Below are positions 25,928 through 34,747 of a stretch of 64,000 bases of DNA, piece after piece. A model generated the notes under the pieces. That model made no database searches. It had not been told where the DNA came from and saw only the letters and a program-made list of their open reading frames with translations. Made by a program: the position numbers and the translations under genes. How positions within the stretch are numbered: position 1 is the stretch's first letter; the number at the start of each line of letters is the position of its first letter. The stretch is from Paracoccus homiensis (lineage in GTDB: Bacteria; Pseudomonadota; Alphaproteobacteria; Rhodobacterales; Rhodobacteraceae): positions 248,001 to 312,000 of the forward strand of contig NZ_FOHO01000003.1 of NCBI RefSeq assembly GCF_900111675.1. The letters are read 5' to 3'.

Positions 25928-27252
25928 GCTTCGGGATCGGGGCTGGCGGCCAGGGGACGGATGCGCAGCTTGGTGATCCGGTTTTCGCGCCGGGCGACGA
26001 CCTCGAAGCGGTAGCCGTGGAAGGAAAACACCTGCTTGGGTTCGGGGATCGACTGGGCCATGTGGATCACCAGACCGGCGACCGTGTTGGCCTCGTCATC
26101 GGGCAGGTTCCAGTCCAGTTGCCGGTTCAGGTCGCGGATGGTCATGCCGCCATCGACATTGTAATCGCCCTGCGCGTTCGGGGTCAGGGTCTGATCGGCC
26201 TCGGTGTCATGTTCATCGGCGATTTCGCCCACGATCTCTTCCAGAATGTCTTCCAGCGTGATCAGGCCGCGCAGGCTGCCATATTCATCGACGACCAGCG
26301 CGAAATGCGTCCGCCGCTTCAGGAATTCGCGCATCTGTTCGTCCAGCGCGGTGGTGTCGGGAACGAAATAGGGCTTCATCGCCACGGCCATCACGTCGAA
26401 ATTGCGCAGCGCCTCGGCGCCCCCGCCATCGCGCACGGCCTTGTTCACGGCGCGCAGCAGATCCTTGGCATGGATCACGCCCACGACATTCTCGCGTTCT
26501 TCCTTGTAGACCGGCAGGCGGGTATGCGGGCTGGACAGCACCACATCCAGGATCTGATCGGGCGGCAGATCGGCGTCCAGCATCTCGATGCCGCTGCGAT
26601 GGCGCATGATTTCTTCAACGGTGCGGTTGCCCAGATCCAGCGCACCCAGCAGACGGTCGCGATCCTCTTTCTGGACCGTTCCCGTGGCATGGCCGATCGA
26701 CAGCGCCCCGGCGATTTCCTCGTGGACCGAGAACATATGCGAATCCGGGTCGGTCTGAAGGCCGAAGACCCGCAGGATCAGTCGCACGATCACCTGCACC
26801 ACCGCCACGATGGGCGACAGCAACAGCGTCAGCGCCCGGATCGGGCGCGCGACCCGGCTGGCCACCGTTTCCGGGGCCGAGATGGCGTAGGTCTTGGGCA
26901 TCACCTCGGCGAAGATCAGCACCAGCAGCGTCATCACCAGTGTCGCCATCGCGACACCGCTGGATCCCAGGATGCGCGTGAACAGCGCCGTCGCCAGACT
27001 GGCCGACAGGATGTTCACGACGTTGTTGCCCAGAAGGATCGCGCCGATCAGACGCTCGCTGTCCTCGGTGACCTTCAATGCGGCCTCGGCCCCCGCATCC
27101 CCCTTGTCCGAGCGAGAGCGCAGCTTGGCCCGGCTTGAGGCCGTCAGCGCCGTCTCGGAGCCAGAGAAGAAGCCTGACATCATCAGAAGAACAATAATGG
27201 CCGCGCTGGTCATCCAGAAGGCGGCGTCGAACATACTCGAAGGATCGTCCAT
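25924..27252 (-). CDS. Hemolysin/CorC-family membrane protein (DUF21-CBS-CorC)
   Basis: A 442-residue protein with an N-terminal DUF21 domain of three to four membrane segments (AAIIVLLMMSGFFSGSETALTA is the typical start), then two CBS domains (about residues 200-330, VVGVIHAKDLL and LVVDEYGSLRGLITLEDILEEIVGEI) and a C-terminal CorC_HlyC domain. Relatives transport or regulate Mg2+ and Co2+; 'hemolysin' is a historical name. It is the last gene of a leftward unit after xerD, six bases away. A second, soluble CorC paralogue is at 52079-53029. Confidence 0.92.
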   Translation of the reverse strand: MDDPSSMFDAAFWMTSAAIIVLLMMSGFFSGSETALTASSRAKLRSRSDKGDAGAEAALKVTEDSERLIGAILLGNNVVNILSASLATALFTRILGSSGVAMATLVMTLLVLIFAEVMPKTYAISAPETVASRVARPIRALTLLLSPIVAVVQVIVRLILRVFGLQTDPDSHMFSVHEEIAGALSIGHATGTVQKEDRDRLLGALDLGNRTVEEIMRHRSGIEMLDADLPPDQILDVVLSSPHTRLPVYKEERENVVGVIHAKDLLRAVNKAVRDGGGAEALRNFDVMAVAMKPYFVPDTTALDEQMREFLKRRTHFALVVDEYGSLRGLITLEDILEEIVGEIADEHDTEADQTLTPNAQGDYNVDGGMTIRDLNRQLDWNLPDDEANTVAGLVIHMAQSIPEPKQVFSFHGYRFEVVARRENRITKLRIRPLAASPDPEA

Positions 27253-27258
27253 GGGTCC

Positions 27259-28230
27259 TTATCGGTTGGTTTCGGGTGGCTGCACATCCTCGGGACGCGC
27301 AAGGGGGTGGTGGTTCAACACAAGCTCGCGCATGCGATGATCCAACACATGGGTATAGATCTCGGTGGTTCCCAGATCCGCATGGCCCAGAAGTGTCTGA
27401 ATGGCACGCAGATCGGCGCCCCCCTCCAGCAGATGGGTGGCGAAGGCATGGCGCAGCACATGCGGCGTCACACGCGACGGATCGACGCCCGCCGCGATGG
27501 CGATGTCGTTCAGCAACCTGCCAAAGCTTTGGCGCGGCATATGTCCCGCCCGTCCCGGCGCCGGAAACAGCCAACGCCCGGCGCTGCCCGCGATCAGACG
27601 GCCAAGCGGGCTTTTGTCATGGGCATTGTCGCGGCAGATCAGCCAGTCCGACAGTGCCCGCCGCGCGGGATCGGTCAGCGGAACCATCCGTTCCTTGCCG
27701 CCCTTGCCGCGGATCAACAGCATCTGCGGATCGCCCCGGCAGCTTGCGACCGGCAGCGACACCAGCTCGCTGACCCGCATGCCGGTAGCGTAAAGCAGTT
27801 CGATCAGGCAGGCATTGCGCTTGCGGTCGGATTCGGTGCGCCCCAGATCGGGGGCGGCGGTCAGCATCGCCTCGACCTCGTCGCGCGACAGGGTCTTGGG
27901 CAGGCGCTTGGCGCGACCCGGACCGGCGATGCGGATGGCGGGATCATCCTCGCGCCAGCCCTCTTCCAGCGCAAAGCGGGTGAATTGCCGGACCGACGAC
28001 AGGCGCCGGGCACGTGTCGCCCGCGACAATCCCAGCGCGTCGCAATGGGCCAGATAATCCTCGATGATCTCGCGGGTCAGATCGGGCAGTGTAAGCCCAT
28101 GATCGGCCAGCCATTCCGATAGGTCGCGCAGGTCGCGGCCATACGCCAGCACGGTGTTCTGCGCCGCTCCGGATTCGGCGGCCTGGGCATCCAGAAAGGC
28201 CAGAATGGCGCGGTGATCGGCGTGGCTCAT
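27259..28230 (-). CDS. xerD: Site-specific tyrosine recombinase XerD
   Basis: The 323-residue recombinase resolves chromosome dimers at dif with XerC. The N-terminal SAM-like core-binding domain includes AQNTVLAYGRDLRDLSEWL. The catalytic domain shows the Arg in YATGMRVSEL, a Lys in GKGGKERMVPL, HVLRHAFATHLLEGG (His and Arg), LGHADLGTTEIYTHV and Tyr292. It has the length of housekeeping Xer proteins, and no mobile-element genes adjoin it, so it is not a phage integrase. Its ATG overlaps the stop of the upstream gene. Confidence 0.94.
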   Translation of the reverse strand: MSHADHRAILAFLDAQAAESGAAQNTVLAYGRDLRDLSEWLADHGLTLPDLTREIIEDYLAHCDALGLSRATRARRLSSVRQFTRFALEEGWREDDPAIRIAGPGRAKRLPKTLSRDEVEAMLTAAPDLGRTESDRKRNACLIELLYATGMRVSELVSLPVASCRGDPQMLLIRGKGGKERMVPLTDPARRALSDWLICRDNAHDKSPLGRLIAGSAGRWLFPAPGRAGHMPRQSFGRLLNDIAIAAGVDPSRVTPHVLRHAFATHLLEGGADLRAIQTLLGHADLGTTEIYTHVLDHRMRELVLNHHPLARPEDVQPPETNR

Positions 28231-29696
28231 CCCGGAAACTCGGCCATGTCGGGCAGCAGTGTCAGCTGCGCGGCAGCCAGATCGGCGTCGTCGGTCAGAC
28301 CCAGCGCCCGCAGGGTGGCCAAGCCGCGCCCGGCCCGCGCAAGGTCGCCATCGATCCCGGCATCCACATCGGCCATGGCGGCCAACAGCGCCTCGCCCTT
28401 CAGCGTGATGTCATCCGCGGCCCCGGCGATCAGCGCCGGATCGGTCTGGCCGATGGGTTCCAGGCCGCGCCATTGCCGCAGCCAGGACCGGATCTGCGCG
28501 GCATCCTGATCGGTGGTTTCGGGCAGATCGCCCGCCACCATCGCGGCCAGCAGATCGGCCATGTTCGCGCGTTTGAATTCGGCAAAGGCGCGGGGCAGGG
28601 CCTGCGCGATATCGCCCGCTTCGATGGCCGATTCCAGCATCCGCATCGCGCCCGCGCGTTCCCAGACCCCGCCCGAGGCCGCGGGTTTCTGTTCGCCATA
28701 CACCTCGCGCAGGCGGGCCGGGTCAATCGCGCCCGCGCGGGCCAGCCGTTCGGCAGCCTCCAGCCGGGCCTTCCAGCCATTGTTGCTGCGCAGGTCGGAA
28801 TTGGCAAAGGCGACGGGCAGGGGCTGCGTCGGCAAGGGCTGTCCGATCGCCTCGTGGATACGAAATTCCAGCGGGGTCAGGCGGTCGGCGGGTTCCAGAA
28901 TGTCGCTGTGATCGACAAAGGCGTCGTCCAGAAAATGCGTCAGCAACAGCGCCTGATCCTGATCGATCAGCGCAAGCTGTTCGGCCCCGCGCAGGCTGAT
29001 CGCGGCGGCGACCCAATCGCCCGATTTCGCAAGGCAGAAGATCCGCGCCGAAAAGCTGGGCGCGATACCGGGCGTGTTGTCCATGAATCCGCAGGCGCGG
29101 GATTCGTCGCCCTGCAACAGCGCGATGTCGAACAGTCGCCGAAAGACGGCCGGATTGCCTGGGCCCGCCGTGATCAGCAGCGCCTGCGCCTGTTCCAGTG
29201 CGCCCATGTCCAGCAGCCGGTCGGCACGGGCCAGAAACAGCTTGCCCTGATGGCTGCCTGCATCGGCGGGGGGCGACAATTGCGCCACCGCGACCCGGCG
29301 CAGCAGGGCGTTCATCGACGGCAGGCGCGCGGGCGTATCGGTCAGCAGCGCCGCCAGCGTCAGGGCATCGCTGCCGGCCCACAGATCGCGGGGCAGGCCT
29401 GCGCTGCGGGCGCTGATGGTGCCGGTTGCGTCCGGGTTGCCGCCGTCCAGACGGCTGACCTCGACCTCGCCGACATCGCCGCTTTTGGCGACGGGCAGGG
29501 AATTTCCGCCGCCCGGAAAGCGTGGCGGCGGACGATCCCCGGGCCGCCATGCCGAGCTTTCGCGCGCGGGCCCGACGCTGCCTGACAGCCAGTCGCTGGC
29601 CGACAGGGGCGGTTCGGCGCGGACCGGGATCGCGGCGCCGACGGCCAGTGCCGCGGCGAACAGAACCCCGGTTGCGCCTGTTCGGTGATCAGCCAC
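28227..29696 (-). CDS. Exported protein of unknown function, operon with xerD
   Basis: A 489-residue protein that I do not recognise. Starting from a GTG at 29696 with a strong SD (gcggagggc) it begins with a signal-like segment (TGATGVLFAAALAVGAAIPVRAEP). The rest is Ala-, Leu- and Asp-rich with many short helices (LDMGALEQAQALLITAG, ALLQGDESRACGFMDN), resembling irregular TPR-like or antifreeze-free helical repeats. A longer start at 29765 lacks an SD. It overlaps xerD by four bases and the upstream 45-residue gene by eight, so all are co-expressed. A periplasmic role is inferred. Confidence 0.75.
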   Translation of the reverse strand: MADHRTGATGVLFAAALAVGAAIPVRAEPPLSASDWLSGSVGPARESSAWRPGDRPPPRFPGGGNSLPVAKSGDVGEVEVSRLDGGNPDATGTISARSAGLPRDLWAGSDALTLAALLTDTPARLPSMNALLRRVAVAQLSPPADAGSHQGKLFLARADRLLDMGALEQAQALLITAGPGNPAVFRRLFDIALLQGDESRACGFMDNTPGIAPSFSARIFCLAKSGDWVAAAISLRGAEQLALIDQDQALLLTHFLDDAFVDHSDILEPADRLTPLEFRIHEAIGQPLPTQPLPVAFANSDLRSNNGWKARLEAAERLARAGAIDPARLREVYGEQKPAASGGVWERAGAMRMLESAIEAGDIAQALPRAFAEFKRANMADLLAAMVAGDLPETTDQDAAQIRSWLRQWRGLEPIGQTDPALIAGAADDITLKGEALLAAMADVDAGIDGDLARAGRGLATLRALGLTDDADLAAAQLTLLPDMAEFPG

Positions 29697-29826
29697 CCGT
29701 GCCCTCCGCAGCGATGGGCTGGCGGACTTCCTGCCGTTTGGGGTCCATGTCCCCGAAATATGCATATCCGACCAGACCGATCACGGCTGCCAGAATCAGC
29801 ACTACCAAAACCTTCAAAAGCCGCAT
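29689..29826 (-). CDS. Small single-span membrane protein (45 aa)
   Basis: A 45-residue ORF, MRLLKVLVVLILAAVIGLVG at the start, followed by YAYFGDMDPKRQEV and a short polar tail. Residues 3-22 form one clear membrane segment with a basic N-terminus, so the tail is probably periplasmic. It overlaps the GTG start of the next gene by eight bases and so opens the operon with the exported protein, xerD and the CorC-family gene. The spacing and coding bias suggest a real gene. Function is unknown. It is a type of tiny gene often missed in annotation. Confidence 0.72.
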   Translation of the reverse strand: MRLLKVLVVLILAAVIGLVGYAYFGDMDPKRQEVRQPIAAEGTGG

Positions 29827-29911
29827 CGATCTCTGCCCTTGCCTTGCCTTGTCTGCGTGTTTTCCCGGTCTTTTGCCGGTTCGGCCCGAATATATATGGC
29901 AATTCCGGAAA

Positions 29912-29931
29912 GATCACGCCATTCAGTGATC
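29912..29931. repeat. Inverted repeat upstream of aroK
   Basis: A perfect 6-bp inverted repeat, GATCAC at 29912-29917 and GTGATC at 29926-29931, with an 8-bp spacer. It lies 34 bp before aroK in the 139-bp divergent region. An A+T-rich patch (atatatat, 29890-29897) lies just upstream. It could be a dimeric operator. This is a weak inference. Confidence 0.35.
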
Positions 29932-29965
29932 CCGCAACGCGTTTGTTGAAGCTGACAGAGGGGCC

Positions 29966-30499
29966 ATGAGGCGGCATATCGTATTGATCGGCATGATGGG
30001 CGCGGGCAAGACCGCGCTGGGAACCGAACTGGCCCGTCGCCTGCGGGTTCCCTTTACCGATTCCGATGCCGAGATCGAGACCGCGGCCGCCATGTCGATC
30101 ACCGAAATCTTCGCCCGCGATGGCGAAGGGTTTTTCCGGGACCGCGAAACCCAGATCCTGTCGCGGATCCTGTCGGGGCCGCCGGGCGTGCTGTCCACGG
30201 GGGGCGGGGCCTGGATCCAGCCCGCGAATCGCTCGTTGATTTCCACGCATGGCGTGTCGGTCTGGCTGAATTGCGATCTGGATACGCTGTGGCACCGTGT
30301 CCGTCAGCGCAATACCCGGCCCCTGCTGAAGACGCCCGATCCCAAAGGGACGCTGGCCCGGCTGATCGAGGAACGCTATCCGATCTATGGCATGGCCGAT
30401 CTGGTGCTGGAGTCGCGCCCGGAAGATTCGGTCGATGCCGCGACAAGCCGCTTGCTTGATCTGATCCACACCCAAAGACCCGACCTTCTGGAGGCCTGA
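29966..30499 (+). CDS. aroK: Shikimate kinase
   Basis: The 177-residue kinase phosphorylates shikimate with ATP. The Walker A loop is GMMGAGKT (residues 9-16). The shikimate-binding region has FTDSDAEIE, FFRDRETQ and STGGGAWI, and the lid region includes RPLLKTPDPKG. A SD (gagggg) precedes the ATG. The TGA overlaps the ATG of aroB, so the two enzymes are made together, the standard arrangement in alphaproteobacteria. The upstream region is shared with the divergent small membrane gene. Confidence 0.95.
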   Translation: MRRHIVLIGMMGAGKTALGTELARRLRVPFTDSDAEIETAAAMSITEIFARDGEGFFRDRETQILSRILSGPPGVLSTGGGAWIQPANRSLISTHGVSVWLNCDLDTLWHRVRQRNTRPLLKTPDPKGTLARLIEERYPIYGMADLVLESRPEDSVDAATSRLLDLIHTQRPDLLEA

Positions 30500-31608
30500 T
30501 GACCGACGCCGTGACCGTTCATGTCCCGCTTGGGGCGCGCGCCTATGATGTCCGGATCGGGCCGGGTCTGATCGACGCCGCAAGCGGTGAGATCGCGCCG
30601 CTGCTGGCGCGCGGGCGGGTGACGATCGTCACCGACGACACCGTTGCCGGGTTGCATCTGCAACGGCTACAGGACGGGTTGCGGGCCGCCGGAATCGACA
30701 GCGCGGCGCTGCAACTGCCGGCGGGTGAGGCCACGAAAAGCTGGCCGCAGCTGACGCGGGTGGTCGAATGGCTTCTGGAACAGAAGGTCGAACGTCGCGA
30801 CGTCGTTCTGGCCTTCGGGGGCGGGGTGATCGGCGATCTGGTCGGCTTTGCCGCCGCGATCCTGCGCCGGGGCGTGCGGTTCGTGCAGATCCCGACGACG
30901 CTGCTGGCGCAGGTCGACAGTAGCGTGGGCGGCAAGACGGGGATCAACTCGGTCCATGGCAAGAACCTGATCGGCGCGTTTCATCAGCCGTCGCTGGTCT
31001 TGGCCGATATCGGCGTGTTGGACAGCCTTGGCCCGCGCGATTTCCTTGCCGGATATGGCGAGGTGGCGAAATACGGGCTTCTGGGTGATGGCGCGTTCTT
31101 TGCCTGGCTTGAAGACAATGCCCCGAAACTGCGCGACGATCTGGCGCTGCGTCAGCAGGCAATCGCACATTCGGTTGCGATGAAGGCCGGGATCGTCACC
31201 CGAGATGAGACGGAACAGGGCGAGCGGGCGTTGCTGAATCTGGGCCATACCTTCGGCCACGCGCTGGAGGCGGCGACGGGCTATTCCGACCGGCTTCTGC
31301 ATGGCGAGGGCGTGGCGATCGGCTGTGCGCTGGCCTTCGATCTGTCGGCGCGGATGGGGCTGTGTCCGCAAGAGACGCCCAGCCGTGTTCTGGCGCATCT
31401 GCGGGCGATGGGCATGCCCGCGCGGCTTGGCGACATACCGGGCGATCTGCCTGACGATCAGGCGCTGATCGCGCTGATGGGGCAGGACAAGAAGGTGGTG
31501 GACGGCCGCCTGCGCTTTGTTCTGGCGCGCGATATTGGCGAGGCCTTTGTCTGTGACGATGTGCCCGCGGATCTTCTGGCGGCCGTGTTGCGCGACGCCC
31601 GCGACTGA
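30499..31608 (+). CDS. aroB: 3-dehydroquinate synthase
   Basis: The 369-residue enzyme turns DAHP into 3-dehydroquinate, the second shikimate step. NAD-binding and active site motifs are visible: GEATKSW, LAFGGGVIGDLVGFAAA, QIPTTLLAQVDSSVGGKTGIN, NLIGAFHQP, GYGEVAKYG, LNLGHTFGHALE and HGEGVAIG, including the metal-binding His and Glu residues. The length is standard. It overlaps aroK by one base and is followed by two stable hairpins before the convergent dehydrogenase. Confidence 0.96.
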   Translation: MTDAVTVHVPLGARAYDVRIGPGLIDAASGEIAPLLARGRVTIVTDDTVAGLHLQRLQDGLRAAGIDSAALQLPAGEATKSWPQLTRVVEWLLEQKVERRDVVLAFGGGVIGDLVGFAAAILRRGVRFVQIPTTLLAQVDSSVGGKTGINSVHGKNLIGAFHQPSLVLADIGVLDSLGPRDFLAGYGEVAKYGLLGDGAFFAWLEDNAPKLRDDLALRQQAIAHSVAMKAGIVTRDETEQGERALLNLGHTFGHALEAATGYSDRLLHGEGVAIGCALAFDLSARMGLCPQETPSRVLAHLRAMGMPARLGDIPGDLPDDQALIALMGQDKKVVDGRLRFVLARDIGEAFVCDDVPADLLAAVLRDARD

Positions 31609-31653
31609 CGGCCTGGATCTTCGGGGCGGGGTTTTCCGTCCCGGCGCGGGGAA

Positions 31654-31704
31654 GCCGCCCGTCCCCCATCGAGGGGGCCGGGCGGCTGGCTGGCGGTGCC
31701 AGCC
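31654..31704. terminator. Double hairpin terminator between convergent genes
   Basis: A 14-bp stem with one mismatch (31654-31667 with 31673-31686, 5-nt loop) is followed at once by a 7-bp stem (31688-31694 with 31698-31704, 3-nt loop). They lie 45 bases after the aroB stop and 30 bases before the end of the convergent dehydrogenase gene. T-runs are absent, so they may also protect transcript ends. Confidence 0.65.
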
Positions 31705-31733
31705 GGTCCCGGCCCGTGCCGTCGGATTGCCGA

Positions 31734-32771
31734 TCAGGCGGCGGCCTGTGCCAGCATCTGTTCGACCATCTCATCGGCGATCCGGGTCGTGTCGCGCAGC
31801 CTGGCCTGGGTCAGCATCTGCGCCACGCGTTCGGCGATCTGATCCAGCCGGGTGCGCCGCCATGCGTCGTCCTGACCGTGGATTTCGCTGGCGACGCTGA
31901 TGATGCCGCCGGCATTGACCACGTAGTCCGGCAGGTAGGTGATGCCGCGTTCCCGCAGCAGGCTGCCGACCGCGGGCGTCGCAAGCTGGTTATTCGCCGC
32001 ACCGCAGACCAGTCGCGCCGACAGATGTGGGACGTTGTCCTGCGTCAGCACGCCACCCAGCGCACATGGCGCGAAGATGTCGATCTGCGGCTGGAAGATC
32101 TGATCCGTGGGGCAGGCGGCAGCGTGCAATTCGTCGCAGGCCTGCTGAACGGCGGCTTGATTGATGTCCGACACGATCAACTGCGCCCCTGCCTGATGCA
32201 GCTTCTGCGCCAGCGACATGCCGACGTGACCCAGCCCCTGCACCAGAACCCGGCGACCGGTCAGATCGGCGTCGCCGAACACATGCCCGGCGCCCACGCG
32301 CAGGCAGCGGAACACCCCTTCGGCCGTCCAGGGCGACGGATCGCCCGAGCCTTCCGACAGCCCGACCGCATAACGCGTTTCCTGCGCGGCATGGGCCATG
32401 TCCTGCGGCGAGATGCCGACATCCTCGGCGGTGTAATAGCTGCCCTTCAGCGCATCGACGGCGCGACCGAAGGCGCGCATCATCCCGGGCGTCTTGTCGC
32501 GACGCGCATCACCGATGATCACCGATTTTCCGCCGCCAAGACCCAGCCCGGCCATCGCATTCTTGTACGTCATGCCGCGCGCAAGGCGGGTCACGTCCGC
32601 GATGGCGGCATCCTCGTCAGGATAGGCCCACATGCGGCAGCCCCCCGCCGCCGGACCCAGCACCGTCGAATGCAGGCAGATCAGCGCGATCAGCCCGTGT
32701 TCGGGATCTGCGGCGCGGACCAGTCGCTCGAAGCCTTCGGGCGGGGTCAGATCGGTGATGGTCAGGGTCAT
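31734..32771 (-). CDS. Leucine dehydrogenase-like Glu/Leu/Phe/Val dehydrogenase
   Basis: The 345-residue enzyme belongs to the amino acid dehydrogenase family. It resembles leucine/valine dehydrogenase rather than glutamate dehydrogenase in length and in GGCRMWAYPDEDAA and MTYKNAMAGLGLGGGKSVI. Lys70 and Lys82 are the likely substrate-binding and catalytic residues. A Rossmann NAD site is in VLVQGLGHVGMSLA. It would deaminate branched-chain amino acids to keto acids, whose breakdown feeds propionyl-CoA metabolism, encoded nearby at 38-47.7 kb. The ATG at 32771 is chosen for its ggagg SD. It stands alone. Confidence 0.88.
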   Translation of the reverse strand: MTLTITDLTPPEGFERLVRAADPEHGLIALICLHSTVLGPAAGGCRMWAYPDEDAAIADVTRLARGMTYKNAMAGLGLGGGKSVIIGDARRDKTPGMMRAFGRAVDALKGSYYTAEDVGISPQDMAHAAQETRYAVGLSEGSGDPSPWTAEGVFRCLRVGAGHVFGDADLTGRRVLVQGLGHVGMSLAQKLHQAGAQLIVSDINQAAVQQACDELHAAACPTDQIFQPQIDIFAPCALGGVLTQDNVPHLSARLVCGAANNQLATPAVGSLLRERGITYLPDYVVNAGGIISVASEIHGQDDAWRRTRLDQIAERVAQMLTQARLRDTTRIADEMVEQMLAQAAA

Positions 32772-32951
32772 GGCAGGCTCCTCCGGATCGTGATGCGCGT
32801 GCTGTGGCGCGGAATTCCGGATGCAGAAACCCCGCCTTTCGCCGTCACGCAAGCGCAGGTTTTTTCGCAAACTGACGACCGCCCCGGCGGAATTTGCGAT
32901 GCGCGACACCGACGCCCCGCGCAATATTCTGAAGCGGGGATGGTCATGCGA

Positions 32952-32978
32952 AAGGGGCGGCCCATCGGACCGCCCCTT
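32952..32978 (-). terminator. Terminator after ssb
   Basis: A 9-bp perfect stem (32952-32960 with 32970-32978) extended by partial pairing, lying 24 bases after the ssb stop on the minus strand, ends with TTTCG. It separates ssb from the promoter region of the leucine dehydrogenase-like gene. The remainder of 32772-32951 shows no gene. Confidence 0.6.
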
Positions 32979-33001
32979 CGTGATTCGCCGTGCCGATGCG
33001 A

Positions 33002-33508
33002 TCAGAACGGGATTTCGTCGTCGTAATCGCTGCGACCGCCACCCGAGGGGGCGCCGCCGCCCGAACCGCCGCCGCGGTAATCGTCATAGCCGCCACCCGA
33101 GCCGCCGCCATAGCCGCCGCTGTCACGACCGCCACCGCCGCCGGGCGCGCCTTCGCCGCGGCCATCCAGCATCTGCAGCGTGCCGCCGAAGCCCCGCAGA
33201 ACGACTTCGGTGCTATAGCGGTCCTGACCGGACTGATCCTGCCATTTACGGGTTTCCAGCTGACCCTCGACATAGACCTTGCTGCCCTTTTTCAAGAAGC
33301 GCTCGACCACGTTGACCAGCCCTTCCGACATGATCGCGACCGAATGCCATTCGGTCTTTTCGCGACGCTCGCCCGTGTTGCGGTCTTTCCACTGTTCAGA
33401 GGTCGCGATGCGCAGGTTGGCGACCTTGCCGCCGTTCTGGAACGTGCGGATCTCGGGGTCGCGGCCCAGATTGCCGATCAGAATGACCTTGTTGACGCTG
33501 CCTGCCAT
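33002..33508 (-). CDS. ssb: Single-stranded DNA-binding protein
   Basis: The 168-residue protein coats single-stranded DNA in replication, repair and recombination. The OB-fold core covers residues ~1-110 ([50 protein letters not shown]). A glycine-rich linker follows with repeats of GGG and GGY, ending in the acidic tip DYDDEIPF that binds partner proteins. The start at AGSVNKVIL is standard. It is preceded by a divergent promoter region shared with the lytic transglycosylase. Confidence 0.97.
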   Translation of the reverse strand: MAGSVNKVILIGNLGRDPEIRTFQNGGKVANLRIATSEQWKDRNTGERREKTEWHSVAIMSEGLVNVVERFLKKGSKVYVEGQLETRKWQDQSGQDRYSTEVVLRGFGGTLQMLDGRGEGAPGGGGGRDSGGYGGGSGGGYDDYRGGGSGGGAPSGGGRSDYDDEIPF

Positions 33509-33668
33509 GATGCTTTCCCGGTTCCTTGTATGATCCCGTCCGTCTATCCCAGCCGTGGCAGATGCTGCAAGCAATTCGCGTGGTCCCGGTCGGGGGCGGA
33601 TTGGGCAAGAAACCGCCGACGACATTCATCCTTTGATCAGGGTCGCGGCAGCTTTGCTGGCGGGAAGG

Positions 33669-33696
33669 GTTTTTTTCTGTATAGTGGCAAAAAAAC
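33669..33696. repeat. T8/A8-type inverted repeat upstream of the transglycosylase gene
   Basis: Gttttttt (33669-33676) and aaaaaaac (33689-33696) form a perfect 8-bp inverted repeat with a 12-bp centre. The centre holds a -10-like TATAGT. Runs of seven T and seven A are rare in this GC-rich window. It lies 22 bp before the transglycosylase ATG and may be part of its promoter. Confidence 0.4.
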
Positions 33697-33718
33697 GACA
33701 GGATCCGAGGGCAGAGTG

Positions 33719-34342
33719 ATGAGTGTCATGTCTCTCATGAAGGTCGCGATTTGTGGCGCGGTCATCGTCGCAACGGCGGCGCCGGTTTCGGCGCAGGGGC
33801 TGCGACTGTCGGGAAGTTCATCGAAATCGCGGGCCGAGCAATTCGCACGGCAGACCCGTCTGATGGATTCGCGACTGGCGACGCAGTATCAGCAATCGGC
33901 ACGGTTACAGCCCAACGGCGCCAATCGCAGCATCGTCGATATCGAATTGTCGCCGAATATCCCCGCCTATCGCGGGCGCAGCAGTCAATACACTTCGCAT
34001 GCCCGCGCCGCCGCGCGCAAACATGGCATCCCCGAGGATCTGTTTCTGCGGCTGGTTCAGCAGGAATCCGGCTGGAACCCGCGGGCGAAGTCGCACAAGG
34101 GCGCGATGGGTCTGGCGCAGCTGATGCCGGGGACGGCGGCCAAGCTGGGGGTCAATCCGAACGACCCGATCGACAATCTGAACGGCGGGGCGCGTTATCT
34201 GCGGATGATGTATAACCAGTTCGGCAACTGGAAGCTGGCACTGGCCGCCTATAATGCCGGGCCGGGCGCGGTCACGAAATATGGGGGCATTCCGCCCTAT
34301 CGTGAAACCCGCAACTATGTCCGGATCATCGCGGGCAGCTGA
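33719..34342 (+). CDS. Exported lytic transglycosylase (SLT domain)
   Basis: The 207-residue protein has a signal peptide (residues ~1-25, [10 protein letters not shown]), a variable linker, and a C-terminal SLT domain. The catalytic Glu116 is in [12 protein letters not shown]. The following blocks [32 protein letters not shown] and [11 protein letters not shown] are diagnostic of family 1 transglycosylases. It cuts peptidoglycan between MurNAc and GlcNAc in the periplasm. The size is small for the family. Its stop abuts the stop of the convergent gene (TGATCA) with no terminator. Confidence 0.92.
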   Translation: MSVMSLMKVAICGAVIVATAAPVSAQGLRLSGSSSKSRAEQFARQTRLMDSRLATQYQQSARLQPNGANRSIVDIELSPNIPAYRGRSSQYTSHARAAARKHGIPEDLFLRLVQQESGWNPRAKSHKGAMGLAQLMPGTAAKLGVNPNDPIDNLNGGARYLRMMYNQFGNWKLALAAYNAGPGAVTKYGGIPPYRETRNYVRIIAGS

Positions 34343-34672
34343 TCAATCGGGGTGGGGCCGTGGTTGCGCCACGCCCATTCTTTTCTGCACGTCGGCCGGG
34401 ATCTGATAGATCCGGATCACGCGCGGCCAGTCGCGCAGGCCGCTGCTTTCGCGCATCACCATGAATTCCCACGCAATGCGGGCGGCCCTGTCCAGGGATT
34501 GTGCGCGGTTTTCGGTATCTGACGCCGAAAGATCAGCAAGGGCGCGTTCCAGCTTGCGTCCGGCCCCGCCAAGGGCCGAGGCTCGCTCGGCCTGAATTTC
34601 CTGTTCCAGAAGGTCAGGGTCCGCCTGTTTGCGGGCGGTTTTCCAATCCAGACGCAGCAGGAAATCCGACAT
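34343..34672 (-). CDS. Conserved hypothetical protein, DUF-type
   Basis: A 109-residue soluble protein of mostly helical, charged sequence: residues 1-55 are amphipathic helices (KTARKQADPDLLEQEIQAER, RKLERALADLSASDTENRAQ) and residues 60-100 carry AARIAWEFMVMRESSGLRDW and IYQIPADVQKRMGV. The C-terminal half is the more conserved-looking part. I recognise it as a protein that recurs in Rhodobacteraceae, but I cannot give a function. It follows homoserine dehydrogenase in the same direction, 75 bp downstream. Its stop abuts the transglycosylase stop. Confidence 0.7.
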   Translation of the reverse strand: MSDFLLRLDWKTARKQADPDLLEQEIQAERASALGGAGRKLERALADLSASDTENRAQSLDRAARIAWEFMVMRESSGLRDWPRVIRIYQIPADVQKRMGVAQPRPHPD

Positions 34673-34747
34673 GGCGACCTTTCATCAGGCAACGCCATCA
34701 GCCTAGCGGGTGGGCGCAGGATCGCAACCCCGCGCCCGCGAAAGGGC

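Noticed and set aside
27259..28230. Tyrosine recombinase as an integrase of a mobile element
   Set aside because: It has the size and motif spacing of housekeeping XerD, sits in an operon with non-mobile genes, and no attachment repeats or tRNA flank it.
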